Below, piece after piece: positions 19,470 through 27,679 of a stretch of DNA of 64,000 bases. Position numbers and translations under genes: made by a program. Below the pieces are notes generated by a model. The model did no database searches, was not told where the DNA came from, and worked only from the letters and a program-made list of their open reading frames with translations. Source of the DNA: Pseudomonas parakoreensis (GTDB taxonomy: Bacteria; Pseudomonadota; Gammaproteobacteria; Pseudomonadales; Pseudomonadaceae); contig NZ_BQHY01000004.1 in NCBI RefSeq assembly GCF_021602155.1, forward strand, positions 186,001-250,000, in the 5' to 3' direction. Within the stretch, counting starts at the first letter, position 1. Each line of letters starts with the position of its first letter.

Positions 19470-19547
19470 GGCGGACTCGGAAAGACTGATTCGCGAAGGC
19501 TATCAATGTAACCATTTGATGCAAATTATTACAGACTTACACTGAAC

Positions 19548-19628
19548 CCTGTAGGAGCTGCCGCAGGCTGCGATCTTTTGATCTCCGGAATCAAGATCAA
19601 AAGATCGCAGCCTGCGGCAGCTCCTGCA
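19548..19628. repeat. REPIN, family A
   Basis: Inverted REP pair between the start codons of the divergent LysR gene and the Kef-type antiporter. One arm ends GCTCCTGCAG rather than GCTCCTACAG. Confidence 0.94.
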
Positions 19629-19706
19629 GCGGATCTTCGGTGGATCTTGAATCGTTTCAGCCTTTATCCTTGTCACCCCCGCCGTACCGCTGTCAGGAGT
19701 CAACCC

Positions 19707-21515
19707 ATGCCCCATGAAGGCAACCTGTTACAAGCCGCTGTCGTGTTTCTGTTCGCCGCAGTGCTCACCGTGCCCTTGGCCAAACGTCTGCAACTGGGCG
19801 CGGTGCTCGGTTATCTGTTGGCGGGGGTAATCATTGGCCCGTCGGTGCTCGGTCTGATCGGTAATCCGCAAAGTGTCGCGCATATTTCCGAACTGGGCGT
19901 GGTGCTGCTGTTGTTCATCATCGGCCTGGAACTGTCGCCACGGCGCTTGTGGGTGATGCGCAAATCGGTGTTTGGCGTGGGCCTGGCGCAGGTGCTGCTG
20001 ACAGCGGCAGTAATCGGCGTGCTGGCGTTGTATGTGTTCGGTCAGCCGCTGAACAGTGCAATTGTGCTCGGCCTTGGCCTGGCGCTGTCGTCCACCGCAT
20101 TCGGCCTGCAGAGCCTGGCCGAGCGCAAGGAACTCACCAGCCCGCACGGGCGGCTGGCGTTTGCCATTCTGCTGTTTCAGGACATCGCCGCGATCCCGTT
20201 GATCGCGCTGGTGCCGATGCTCGCCGGCAGCGCGCATGCCACCAGCAACGCGGAAAGCCTGAATCACGGTTTGCAAGTACTCGGCGGGATCGCCGTGGTG
20301 GTGGTCGGCGGGCGTTATCTGTTGCGTCCGGTGTTCCGCGTGGTGGCGAAAACCGGTCTGCCGGAAGTGTCTACCGCCACCGCATTGCTGGTGGTGATCG
20401 GCACGGCGTGGCTGATGGATCTGGTCGGCGTGTCGATGGCCCTCGGGGCTTTCCTTGCCGGCCTGCTGCTGGCGGACTCCGAATATCGGCATGAGCTGGA
20501 AGCGCAAATCGAGCCGTTCAAGGGCTTGCTGCTCGGGCTGTTTTTCATCAGCGTCGGCATGGGCGCCAACCTGAGTCTGCTGCTGAGTGCGCCGATCACC
20601 GTGCTGGGCCTGACGCTGTTGCTGATCGGCTTGAAGTTGCCGCTGCTGTTTGTGGTCGGGCGCCTAGCTGGTGGGCTGACCAAGGTCAGTGCGATTCGCC
20701 TGGGTATCGTGCTCGCCGCCGGCGGTGAATTTGCCTTTGTGGTGTTCAAGATCGGGCGCGATCAGGGCTTGTTCGAACCGCGCCTGTATGACTTGCTGGT
20801 GCTGACCATCACCTTGTCGATGGCCTTGACGCCGTTGCTGCTGCTGATCTGCGCACGGCTGGTCAGCCCGAAAGTGCAGCCGGTGGAAGTACCGGAGAAA
20901 TTCCGCGAAATCGATACCGAGGCACCGCGCGTGGTGATCGCCGGCATGGGCCGGATGGGCCAGATCGTGGCGCGGATTCTGCGAGCGCAGAACTTCAAGT
21001 TCGTCGCCCTCGACACTTCGGTGGAAACCATCGAACTGTCGCGCAGTTTTGGCGGCGTACCGGTGTTCTATGGCGACCCGATGCGCCCGGAAATCCTCAA
21101 TGCGGCAAAGGTTGGCGAGGCGGAATACTTCGTGATTGCCACGGACGATCCGGAGACCAACATCAAGACCGCCGAGATCGTGCGCAAGCTGTATCCGCAC
21201 ATGAAGATCATCGCCCGCGCACGTAACCGTCAGCACGTGCACCGCCTGGTGGATGTCGGCGCCGAGCCGATTCGTGAGACCTATTACTCCAGTCTGGAAA
21301 TGAGCCGCCGTACCCTGGTCGGCCTGGGTTTGACCCAGGCTCAGGCCGATGCGCGGATCAAGCGCTTCAAGCACCACGACGAGCAGGTGCTGGAGGCGCA
21401 GCACGCCGTTTACGACGACGCGGCCAAAGTCCTGCAGACCGCTCAGGAAGCCCGCGCGGAACTGGCGCGGCTGTTCGAATCGGATCAACTGGAAGAGGAA
21501 GCGCGCAAGGCCTGA
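19707..21515 (+). CDS. Kef-type glutathione-gated K+/H+ antiporter
   Basis: This 602-residue protein has an N-terminal CPA2 exchanger domain with about 12 membrane segments (ALSSTAFGLQSLAER, then FQDIAAIP and GAFLAGLLLADSEYRHE) and a C-terminal KTN/TrkA-N domain whose nucleotide motif is GMGRMGQIVARIL (about residue 414 on). The Q-linker and a long charged C-terminal helix match KefB/KefC, which release K+ when glutathione is depleted by electrophiles. No KefF/KefG ancillary gene lies beside it. ATG 19707 follows CAGGAGT by 6 nt; an upstream in-frame start would translate the REPIN and is rejected. Confidence 0.9.
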   Translation: MPHEGNLLQAAVVFLFAAVLTVPLAKRLQLGAVLGYLLAGVIIGPSVLGLIGNPQSVAHISELGVVLLLFIIGLELSPRRLWVMRKSVFGVGLAQVLLTAAVIGVLALYVFGQPLNSAIVLGLGLALSSTAFGLQSLAERKELTSPHGRLAFAILLFQDIAAIPLIALVPMLAGSAHATSNAESLNHGLQVLGGIAVVVVGGRYLLRPVFRVVAKTGLPEVSTATALLVVIGTAWLMDLVGVSMALGAFLAGLLLADSEYRHELEAQIEPFKGLLLGLFFISVGMGANLSLLLSAPITVLGLTLLLIGLKLPLLFVVGRLAGGLTKVSAIRLGIVLAAGGEFAFVVFKIGRDQGLFEPRLYDLLVLTITLSMALTPLLLLICARLVSPKVQPVEVPEKFREIDTEAPRVVIAGMGRMGQIVARILRAQNFKFVALDTSVETIELSRSFGGVPVFYGDPMRPEILNAAKVGEAEYFVIATDDPETNIKTAEIVRKLYPHMKIIARARNRQHVHRLVDVGAEPIRETYYSSLEMSRRTLVGLGLTQAQADARIKRFKHHDEQVLEAQHAVYDDAAKVLQTAQEARAELARLFESDQLEEEARKA

Positions 21516-21558
21516 CGTCCTTGCACAGATCCAAACTTCAGGCCGACAGCACCGACGC

Positions 21559-21625
21559 CTTCGCGGGCAAGCCCGCTCCCACAGGTTTTGTGAACGACCG
21601 AAAACCCTGTGGGAGCTGCCGCAGG
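21559..21625. repeat. Mixed REP pair
   Basis: Arms GCGGGCAAGCCCGCTCCCAC and CCCTGTGGGAGCTGCCGCAG share the GTGGGAGC core but belong to different REP subfamilies. The pair lies between the convergent antiporter and hcnC. Confidence 0.8.
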
Positions 21626-21633
21626 GGATTGGA

Positions 21634-22893
21634 TCAGGCCAGCTCTAATTCCCGTTCTTGCTTGACCGGCGCCACCTCAAACCGATCCGCGAGGAACGGT
21701 GTGATATCCAGCGGCAGTGCTTCCTGGTTGACCAGTTTATCCAGCAGCACCCCGGTAATCGCCGAGGTCAGGATGCCGGTGCGGAAGTGTCCGCAGGCAT
21801 TCAGATACCCTTCCACCCCACGCATCGGCCCGAGGATCGGCAGCTCATCCGGCGACCCCGGACGCAATCCGGCCCAGGTGCGCTTGAGATTGACGTCCTT
21901 GAGTTCCGGCAGGCAGCGCACCGCGCCCTGCACCAGTCCGGCGATTTCCGGGTAGGTGGTGGTGACGTCGAAGCCTTTGTCTTCGGTGGTGCTGCCGATC
22001 AGGATCTCGCCATTGTCCTTCTGCGCCACATAGCAGTCGCTGGTGGTCAGGCAGCCGTTGAGGATCTTCGGCATGCGTTCGGTCAGCAGGATCTGGCCCT
22101 TGACCGGCTTCACCGGAATCCGCACACCGGTGGCCCATTCGCTCAAATCCGCCGCCCAGGCGCCGCCGGCGTTGATCAGGGTCTTGCAGTGGAACACGCC
22201 CTCTTCGGCCGTCTGCACGCCGGTCACGCGGCTGCCGTGGTGCAACACGCCAGTGACGTTGGTATTGACGAAGATGTCGACGCCGTTCTGCCGCGCACCT
22301 TCCATGTAGGCATCGGCGAGACGGAACGGGCTGACCTGGTGGTCGCAGAGAAATTCCAGTGCCCCACGAGCCTCATGGCTGACGCTAGGCTCGGCTTCGC
22401 GCAGCGCAGCCTGATCGAGCCAGCGCACCTGATCGGCCAGATGCGGAATGCAGCCGACAATGTGCTCGGCGTAGAGCCGGTCTTCGTCGTCATAAATGAC
22501 GAACTTCAGTCCGGTCTTTTCAAACTTGAAATCCATCCCGTGCTTGTCCTTCAACTCGCGATGCAACGCCGGGTACAGCGCGTTGGACTGCAAGGCGAAA
22601 TCGAAGAACGACTCCGGCAGGATATGCGGCGTGCTGGCGTCCACCGCGACGGCCGCGCCCTGGGTTTCGCGTTTGCGGTTGGCCGACATCATGCGGAAGA
22701 AAATCACTCCGCAGCCCAGACCCACCGACTCGCCGATGGCCCACAAGCCGCCGGCCGAAGCGCGGGTTGCGTTGCCCGGGCGTTTGGCGTCGATCAACGC
22801 CACCTTGAGGTTCTCGCGCTTGGACAATTGATAGGCGCAGGACGCCCCGATCACGCCGCCGCCAGCAATGATCACGTCATAGAACTTACTCAT
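21634..22893 (-). CDS. hcnC: Hydrogen cyanide synthase subunit HcnC
   Basis: This 419-residue flavoprotein belongs to the D-amino-acid-oxidase family. The FAD motif GGGVIGASCAYQLS is at about residues 11-24, and the distal FAD motif GLRPGSPDELPILG lies near the C-terminus. HcnABC oxidises glycine to HCN and CO2 at the cytoplasmic membrane, passing electrons to the respiratory chain. Its start codon (ATG 22893) lies inside the end of hcnB (8-nt overlap), as in other pseudomonads. Length and order A-B-C match the known operons. Confidence 0.95.
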   Translation of the reverse strand: MSKFYDVIIAGGGVIGASCAYQLSKRENLKVALIDAKRPGNATRASAGGLWAIGESVGLGCGVIFFRMMSANRKRETQGAAVAVDASTPHILPESFFDFALQSNALYPALHRELKDKHGMDFKFEKTGLKFVIYDDEDRLYAEHIVGCIPHLADQVRWLDQAALREAEPSVSHEARGALEFLCDHQVSPFRLADAYMEGARQNGVDIFVNTNVTGVLHHGSRVTGVQTAEEGVFHCKTLINAGGAWAADLSEWATGVRIPVKPVKGQILLTERMPKILNGCLTTSDCYVAQKDNGEILIGSTTEDKGFDVTTTYPEIAGLVQGAVRCLPELKDVNLKRTWAGLRPGSPDELPILGPMRGVEGYLNACGHFRTGILTSAITGVLLDKLVNQEALPLDITPFLADRFEVAPVKQERELELA

Positions 22894-24295
22894 GGGAAAC
22901 GGCCTCCGTGCCGCCGGACTGGAACGCGGAAAAAGGAATCGGATCGATCGGGAAACGCGGACGCAACCAGCCAACGTCCTTGCGCCCGGTCGCCTGGCGC
23001 AGGCGATCGCTGCAGTAGCCGACGCACATCCGGCCCTGACAATCGCCCATGCTGACGCGGGTGCGCATCTTCAGGCTGGCGATGTCCTGCACGCCTTGCT
23101 CCAGCGCCAGATCAATGTCCGCGCGGGTCGCATGTTCACAGCGGCAGATCACCGTATCGGCAGCCGGCAAGGCGGTCTGGCCGACACCACGTTCGGTGTA
23201 GCGATCAACAGCCGCGCGGAAGCGCACGATGGATTTGAGTTTGCCCAAGTAGCGGTCGCGGCGTACCCGTGCCAGATCCTCTTCGATAATCCCGCGTTGC
23301 AGCAGGATCGAAGTGGCAGCGATTCTGCCGGCGAGCATCGCTGCTTCACCGCCGCGAATGCCGCCCATGTCACCGGCCAGGTGCACATGCGGCTCGTTGC
23401 TTTGTTGCCAGCTGTTGGCATTGGCGCGCAGGTAACCGTCGTCGCTGAAACCGTGGTCGAGGCCCATCTGCTGACTGAGCTGGGTGCGCGGGATAAAACC
23501 GTAACCGACCGCCAGGGTCTGGGCTTCGAAGCGCTCGATGCGTGTCAGGTCCGGCTCCCAGGTGGCCGAGTACGGTGCCACGCTGACGCTTTTCAGCTCG
23601 CCGTCGCCGTGAGCTTCGACCACGCCCCAGCCGTAGTTCATCGGAATGCCGTGCAGTTTCAGGTAAGCGAGCATGCTCAAACCATCGAGGAACAGCTGCG
23701 GCTTGTTCAGCAACGCCAGGCTTTCGCGGGCGATCTTGCCGAAGGCGCAGGCTTCGTATACGCCCGCGACCTTGACGCCGGACGCGTGCAGCTGCGTTGC
23801 CACCAGCGGCAGCAACGGCCCGGTACCGGCGATGACCACCGGCCCCTGCGGCTTGACCACGCCACTTTTGATTTGCAGTTGCAGGCCGCCGAGCATGATC
23901 ACCCCCGGCAGGGTCCAGCCGGGAAACGGCACGCTGCGTTCGTGACAACCGGCGGCCAGCAGCAATTGCGGATAATCGATCTCATGCAGTTGCTCATCGC
24001 CATCCAGCACCACCAGGGCACGGGTGCCTTCGGCGCCAACCACGCGATGATTCAGGCGCACGTCAATCAGCCCGGCCTGTTGCTGAAAATCACCGTGCAG
24101 TTTGCTCAGGGCTTCGGAATAACGTGGCCCGAGGTAATCCAGTTGCACGCCGTCACGCAACGGCCCGCGATAGACCACTCCACCGAGGCGCGAAGCCTCT
24201 TCGAGCAAGGTGCAGCGCACACCATGGCGCGCCAGCTCGATGGCCGCCGCCATCCCCGCCGGACCACCGCCGACGATCACCGGTTGCAGGCTCAT
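22886..24295 (-). CDS. hcnB: Hydrogen cyanide synthase subunit HcnB
   Basis: This 469-residue subunit has an N-terminal FAD domain (PVIVGGGPAGMAAAIELA), a second dinucleotide motif (VVIAGTGPLLPLVA) and a C-terminal BFD-like [2Fe-2S] region. That region has cysteines in ICRCEHATRADID and GDCQGRMCVGYC. The arrangement resembles opine oxidase and octopine oxidase A subunits, the known relatives. It overlaps hcnA by 4 nt (ATGA) and hcnC by 8 nt, so all three are coupled. Confidence 0.96.
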   Translation of the reverse strand: MSLQPVIVGGGPAGMAAAIELARHGVRCTLLEEASRLGGVVYRGPLRDGVQLDYLGPRYSEALSKLHGDFQQQAGLIDVRLNHRVVGAEGTRALVVLDGDEQLHEIDYPQLLLAAGCHERSVPFPGWTLPGVIMLGGLQLQIKSGVVKPQGPVVIAGTGPLLPLVATQLHASGVKVAGVYEACAFGKIARESLALLNKPQLFLDGLSMLAYLKLHGIPMNYGWGVVEAHGDGELKSVSVAPYSATWEPDLTRIERFEAQTLAVGYGFIPRTQLSQQMGLDHGFSDDGYLRANANSWQQSNEPHVHLAGDMGGIRGGEAAMLAGRIAATSILLQRGIIEEDLARVRRDRYLGKLKSIVRFRAAVDRYTERGVGQTALPAADTVICRCEHATRADIDLALEQGVQDIASLKMRTRVSMGDCQGRMCVGYCSDRLRQATGRKDVGWLRPRFPIDPIPFSAFQSGGTEAVSHE

Positions 24296-24606
24296 ACGAC
24301 CTCCTGCTCGTTGATGCGGTTGACCCGGGTTTCAATCCGCATACCGTCGCGCACCACCGTCTGGCAGGCTCGGCGCTTGTGCCGACCGTTGATTTTCACC
24401 AGGCAGCACTGGCACACGCCCATGCCACAATAGGCGCCGCTGATCTGGTCATGATCGTTGCGTGCGACCTGGCGCACACCGAGGGACTGGATAACGCTGA
24501 GGACCGTTTCACCGATGGCCGCGCTAACCGGTTGGCCGTTGATGTGGACAGTCATATCCGCCTGGGTCAGGGGCTGGATATCAAAGGTGCGTTCGAGGCA
24601 GTGCAT
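24292..24606 (-). CDS. hcnA: Hydrogen cyanide synthase subunit HcnA, [2Fe-2S] protein
   Basis: This 104-residue ferredoxin-like subunit has [2Fe-2S] ligands in the pattern CX4CX2CX12C (C60, C65, C68, C81). Length and N-terminus (MHCLERTFDIQPL) match P. aeruginosa HcnA, so I choose ATG 24606. A second in-frame ATG at 24618 lies inside the Rsm hairpin and would add four residues (MNIV). It may be the one actually nearest to a purine-rich site, so the start needs experiment. First gene of hcnABC. Confidence 0.94.
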   Translation of the reverse strand: MHCLERTFDIQPLTQADMTVHINGQPVSAAIGETVLSVIQSLGVRQVARNDHDQISGAYCGMGVCQCCLVKINGRHKRRACQTVVRDGMRIETRVNRINEQEVV

Positions 24607-24613
24607 TACGATG

Positions 24614-24625
24614 TTCATCCGTGAA
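24614..24625 (-). promoter_or_regulatory. RsmA/RsmE-binding hairpin at the hcnA translation start
   Basis: On the hcnA strand this reads TTCACGGATGAA: a 3-bp stem TTC/GAA closing an ACGGAU loop. It is identical to the core hcnA element bound by RsmE in P. fluorescens/protegens. Bound Rsm protein would mask the GGA Shine-Dalgarno, placing cyanide production under GacS/GacA-RsmXYZ control. Confidence 0.9.
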
Positions 24626-24779
24626 AAGTTTCAGGGGGAGTTCTACGTCAGCTCCTTGCTGCACTCTGCCTGGCGACCCGTTGTGGTTATTGGTGGGGGC
24701 TGCCGGGCTACTCCATGAGCGCAGCAAATTGCGCACCGGAGCACTGTAGTCGATACCGCAACAAGGGCCTGGATCTTTT

Positions 24780-24821
24780 AAGTTAGGTGATATTTCAAAG
24801 GGAAATATTGATCCAGATCGG
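24780..24821 (-). promoter_or_regulatory. ANR-dependent promoter of hcnABC
   Basis: On the hcn strand CCGATCTGGATCAA (24821 to 24808) matches the ANR/FNR box TTGAT-N4-ATCAA, with a perfect right half and a 3/5 left half. A -10-like TAACTT occupies 24785-24780. With the box centred at -41.5, transcription would begin near 24773, giving a leader of roughly 150-170 nt that carries the Rsm hairpin. This predicts induction at low oxygen. Confidence 0.72.
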
Positions 24822-24855
24822 TGAAATCTCGAGCCGGCTGAAAAACCTTGAGGTG

Positions 24856-25746
24856 TCAGTGTTTGCCGGTGAGCAGCCCCTGCTCCGCCTCGCACAGCCC
24901 CACCACATAATCCCAGACCACCCGCAGCCGCACCGATTTGTGCAGCTCGCGCCGGGTGCTGATCCAGTAACTGCGCTCAATGCGCTCATCCGGCAGCAAC
25001 AGGCGCAGATCCGGATCCGACGCCGCCATATAGCAGGGCAACACAGCAATCCCCAGGCCCGAGCGCGCCGCCTCCTGCTGGGCGATCACGCTGGTGCTGT
25101 GGAATACAACGCGCGGGCTGCGACAGAAACTGTTGAGAAACATCAGTTCCTGGCTGAACAGCAGATCATCCACATAGCCGATCCACGCATGCCGGGCGAG
25201 GTCTTCGCGACTCTGTAGCGGCGGTGCCTTGTCGAGGTAGGCCTGACTGGCGTAGAGCGCCAACCGATAGTCCGTGAGTTTGCGCGTGACCAGCATGTCG
25301 GCAGCCGGGCGTTCGAGGTGGATGCTGATTTCCGCCTCGCGGTTGAGGATGCTGACGAACCGCGGCACGGCCACCAGCTCCACCTCCAGGCCGGGATAGC
25401 GTTCGAACAGGCCGATCATGCGGCTGGCGAGAAACTTGATACCCAGCCCTTCGGTGACGCCGACGCGGATCTTGCCCAGCGGCGCGGTGGATTGGGTGAT
25501 CTCTTCCTGGGCCAATAGCGCGACGTTTTCCATGGCTTCGGCGTGCTTGAGCAGCGCCTCCCCCGCCGGGGTCATTTCGTAGCCTTGGGCATGCTGGACG
25601 AACAGTGCGGTGCCGAGGCTCCGTTCGATGGCCTCAATGTGCCTGGCGACGGTGGCGTGAGTGGTGTTCAGGCGTCGGGCGGCCGTGAGCAGGCGGCCGC
25701 TGCGTTGCAACTCCAGAAAAAACCGCAGGTCGTTCCAGTCGAACAT
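24856..25746 (-). CDS. LysR-family regulator, divergent from a GMC oxidoreductase
   Basis: This 296-residue LysR protein has the HTH GRLLTAARRLNTTHATVARHI at about residues 17-37. Note TTHATV in place of the commoner SQPAVS, typical of the sub-branch beginning MFDWNDLRFFL. The effector domain follows from about residue 90. It is separated by 133 nt from the divergent GMC oxidoreductase gene, its likely target. It ends about 250 nt upstream of hcnA in the same direction and is probably unrelated to cyanide synthesis. Confidence 0.88.
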   Translation of the reverse strand: MFDWNDLRFFLELQRSGRLLTAARRLNTTHATVARHIEAIERSLGTALFVQHAQGYEMTPAGEALLKHAEAMENVALLAQEEITQSTAPLGKIRVGVTEGLGIKFLASRMIGLFERYPGLEVELVAVPRFVSILNREAEISIHLERPAADMLVTRKLTDYRLALYASQAYLDKAPPLQSREDLARHAWIGYVDDLLFSQELMFLNSFCRSPRVVFHSTSVIAQQEAARSGLGIAVLPCYMAASDPDLRLLLPDERIERSYWISTRRELHKSVRLRVVWDYVVGLCEAEQGLLTGKH

Positions 25747-25879
25747 GGGGTGTCCTTGTCAGCCAGGGTCAAGCCAGGCTGTTCGAAAACGCACAGCGGC
25801 TGGGTAAAAACTAACATTCTTTTAACGAAAGCTGACAACTAGAGTGTCGGACAATAAAAACAAAAAGCGAGGTCAGGGA

Positions 25880-27526
25880 ATGCAGACTTCCCTTGATGAA
25901 TACGACTACATCGTGGTCGGTGCTGGACCTGCCGGGTGCCTGCTGGCCAATCGATTGTCGGCAGACAAGCAGCAGCGGGTGTTGCTGCTCGAAGCCGGCG
26001 GACGCGACAACTATGCGTGGATTCACATCCCGGTCGGCTATCTGTTCTGCATTGGCAACCCACGCACCGACTGGTGCTTCAAGACCGAAGCCCAACCCGG
26101 CCTGCAGGGTCGCAGCCTGAGTTACCCGCGCGGCAAAGTGCTCGGTGGCTGCTCCTCCATCAACGGCATGATCTACATGCGCGGCCAGGCCGGCGACTAT
26201 GATGGCTGGGCGGCCGAGGGCAATCCGGGCTGGGCCTGGAACGACGTGCTGCCACTGTTCAAACAGAGCGAAAACCACTTTGCCGGCGCCGCTGAATTTC
26301 ACGGTGCCACGGGTGAATGGCGGGTTGAGCAACAGCGGTTGTCATGGCCGATTCTCAACGCGTTTCGCAGCGCCGCCGAACAGAGCGGCATCGCCAGCAT
26401 CGACGACTTCAACCAGGGCGACAACGAGGGTTGCGGCTACTTTCAGGTCAACCAGAAGGCCGGGGTGCGCTGGAACGCGGCGAAAGCATTTCTCAAACCG
26501 ATTCGCGAGCGGGCCAATCTGACGGTGCTGACCGGCGTTGAAGTGGATCGCGTGTTGCTGGAAAACGGCCGCGCATCGAAGGTCAGTGCCCGCCACCAAG
26601 GCCAGGTCAAATGCTTCAAGGCGCGCAAGGAAATCATCCTCTGCGCCGGCGCCGTCGGTTCGCCGAGCATTCTGCAGCGCTCCGGAATCGGCCCGCGGCC
26701 GTTGCTGGAACGCCTCGGCATCGGCGTGATTCATGAGCTGCCGGGGGTTGGCGGCAACCTGCAGGATCACCTGCAATTGCGCCTGATCTACAAACTGCAA
26801 AACGCCCGCACGTTGAATCAGATCGCCGGCAGCCTGTGGGGCAAGATGGGCATGGGTTTGCGTTATCTGTATGACCGCAGCGGGCCGCTGTCGATGGCGC
26901 CGAGTCAGTTGGGCGCGTTTGCCCGATCCGGGCCGGAGCAGACTTCAGCGAACCTTGAATACCACGTGCAACCCCTGTCGCTGGAGCGCTTTGGCGAGCC
27001 GCTGCACAGTTTCCCGGCGTTCACCGCGTCGGTCTGTGATCTGCGTCCGCAGAGCCGTGGGCGGATCGACATCCGTTCGACGAATCCTCAGGACGCGCCG
27101 CTGATTCAACCCAACTACCTCAGCCATCCCGAAGATTTGCGCGTGGCCGCCGATGCGATCCGCCTGACCCGCCGCATCGTCAGCGCCCCAGCCCTGCAGG
27201 CGTTCAAACCGGTGGAGTATCTGCCCGGCGACAGCCTGCAGAGCGAGGTGCAACTGCACGAAGCGGCGGCGCGAATCGGCACGACGATCTTCCACCCGGT
27301 CGGCACCTGCCGCATGGGCAATGACGCTGACGCGGTGGTCGATGCACAACTGCGCGTGCATGGCGTGCCCGGCCTGCGCATCGCCGACGCCTCGATCATG
27401 CCGCGCATCACCTCGGGCAACACCTGTTCGCCTACGCTGATGATTGCCGAGAAGGCGGCGCAGATGATCCTCAACCCACCGATCAGGACCTGCACACCCA
27501 CTCCCGAACTGGCCCACACCCTGTAG
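25880..27526 (+). CDS. GMC-family FAD-dependent alcohol/choline-type dehydrogenase
   Basis: This 548-residue flavoenzyme has an N-terminal FAD motif (VVGAGPAGCLLANRL), the GMC signature GGCSSINGMIYMRGQAGDYD near residue 90, and the catalytic His region HPVGTCRMG plus Asn in SGNTCSPTLMIAEKAA. The family oxidises alcohols to aldehydes (choline dehydrogenase, AlkJ and others). The substrate is not evident, but it is not BetA as no bet genes adjoin. ATG 25880 follows GGTCAGGGA. The stop codon TAG is supplied by the first bases of a REPIN. An MHS transporter follows 150 nt later and may bring in its substrate. Confidence 0.85.
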   Translation: MQTSLDEYDYIVVGAGPAGCLLANRLSADKQQRVLLLEAGGRDNYAWIHIPVGYLFCIGNPRTDWCFKTEAQPGLQGRSLSYPRGKVLGGCSSINGMIYMRGQAGDYDGWAAEGNPGWAWNDVLPLFKQSENHFAGAAEFHGATGEWRVEQQRLSWPILNAFRSAAEQSGIASIDDFNQGDNEGCGYFQVNQKAGVRWNAAKAFLKPIRERANLTVLTGVEVDRVLLENGRASKVSARHQGQVKCFKARKEIILCAGAVGSPSILQRSGIGPRPLLERLGIGVIHELPGVGGNLQDHLQLRLIYKLQNARTLNQIAGSLWGKMGMGLRYLYDRSGPLSMAPSQLGAFARSGPEQTSANLEYHVQPLSLERFGEPLHSFPAFTASVCDLRPQSRGRIDIRSTNPQDAPLIQPNYLSHPEDLRVAADAIRLTRRIVSAPALQAFKPVEYLPGDSLQSEVQLHEAAARIGTTIFHPVGTCRMGNDADAVVDAQLRVHGVPGLRIADASIMPRITSGNTCSPTLMIAEKAAQMILNPPIRTCTPTPELAHTL

Positions 27527-27605
27527 GAGCTGCCGCAGGCTGCGATCTTTTGCCTTTGGCTTTTACAAGATCAAAAGATCGCAGCCTGCGGCAGCTCCTA
27601 CAGGG
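27521..27605. repeat. REPIN, family A
   Basis: Inverted REP pair starting at CTGTAGGAGC, whose TAG is the stop codon of the GMC oxidoreductase gene. Confidence 0.95.
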
Positions 27606-27679
27606 GGCCGTGTAATTCGTTCAAGGCAGCGCGCAACACCAGTGGAACAACAAAAACAATCACTGTGAGGGATACCGAT

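Noticed and set aside
21634-24606. Opine/nopaline oxidase operon
   Set aside because: Subunit architecture is shared, but the small [2Fe-2S] subunit, lengths, gene overlaps and the Rsm hairpin match hcnABC.
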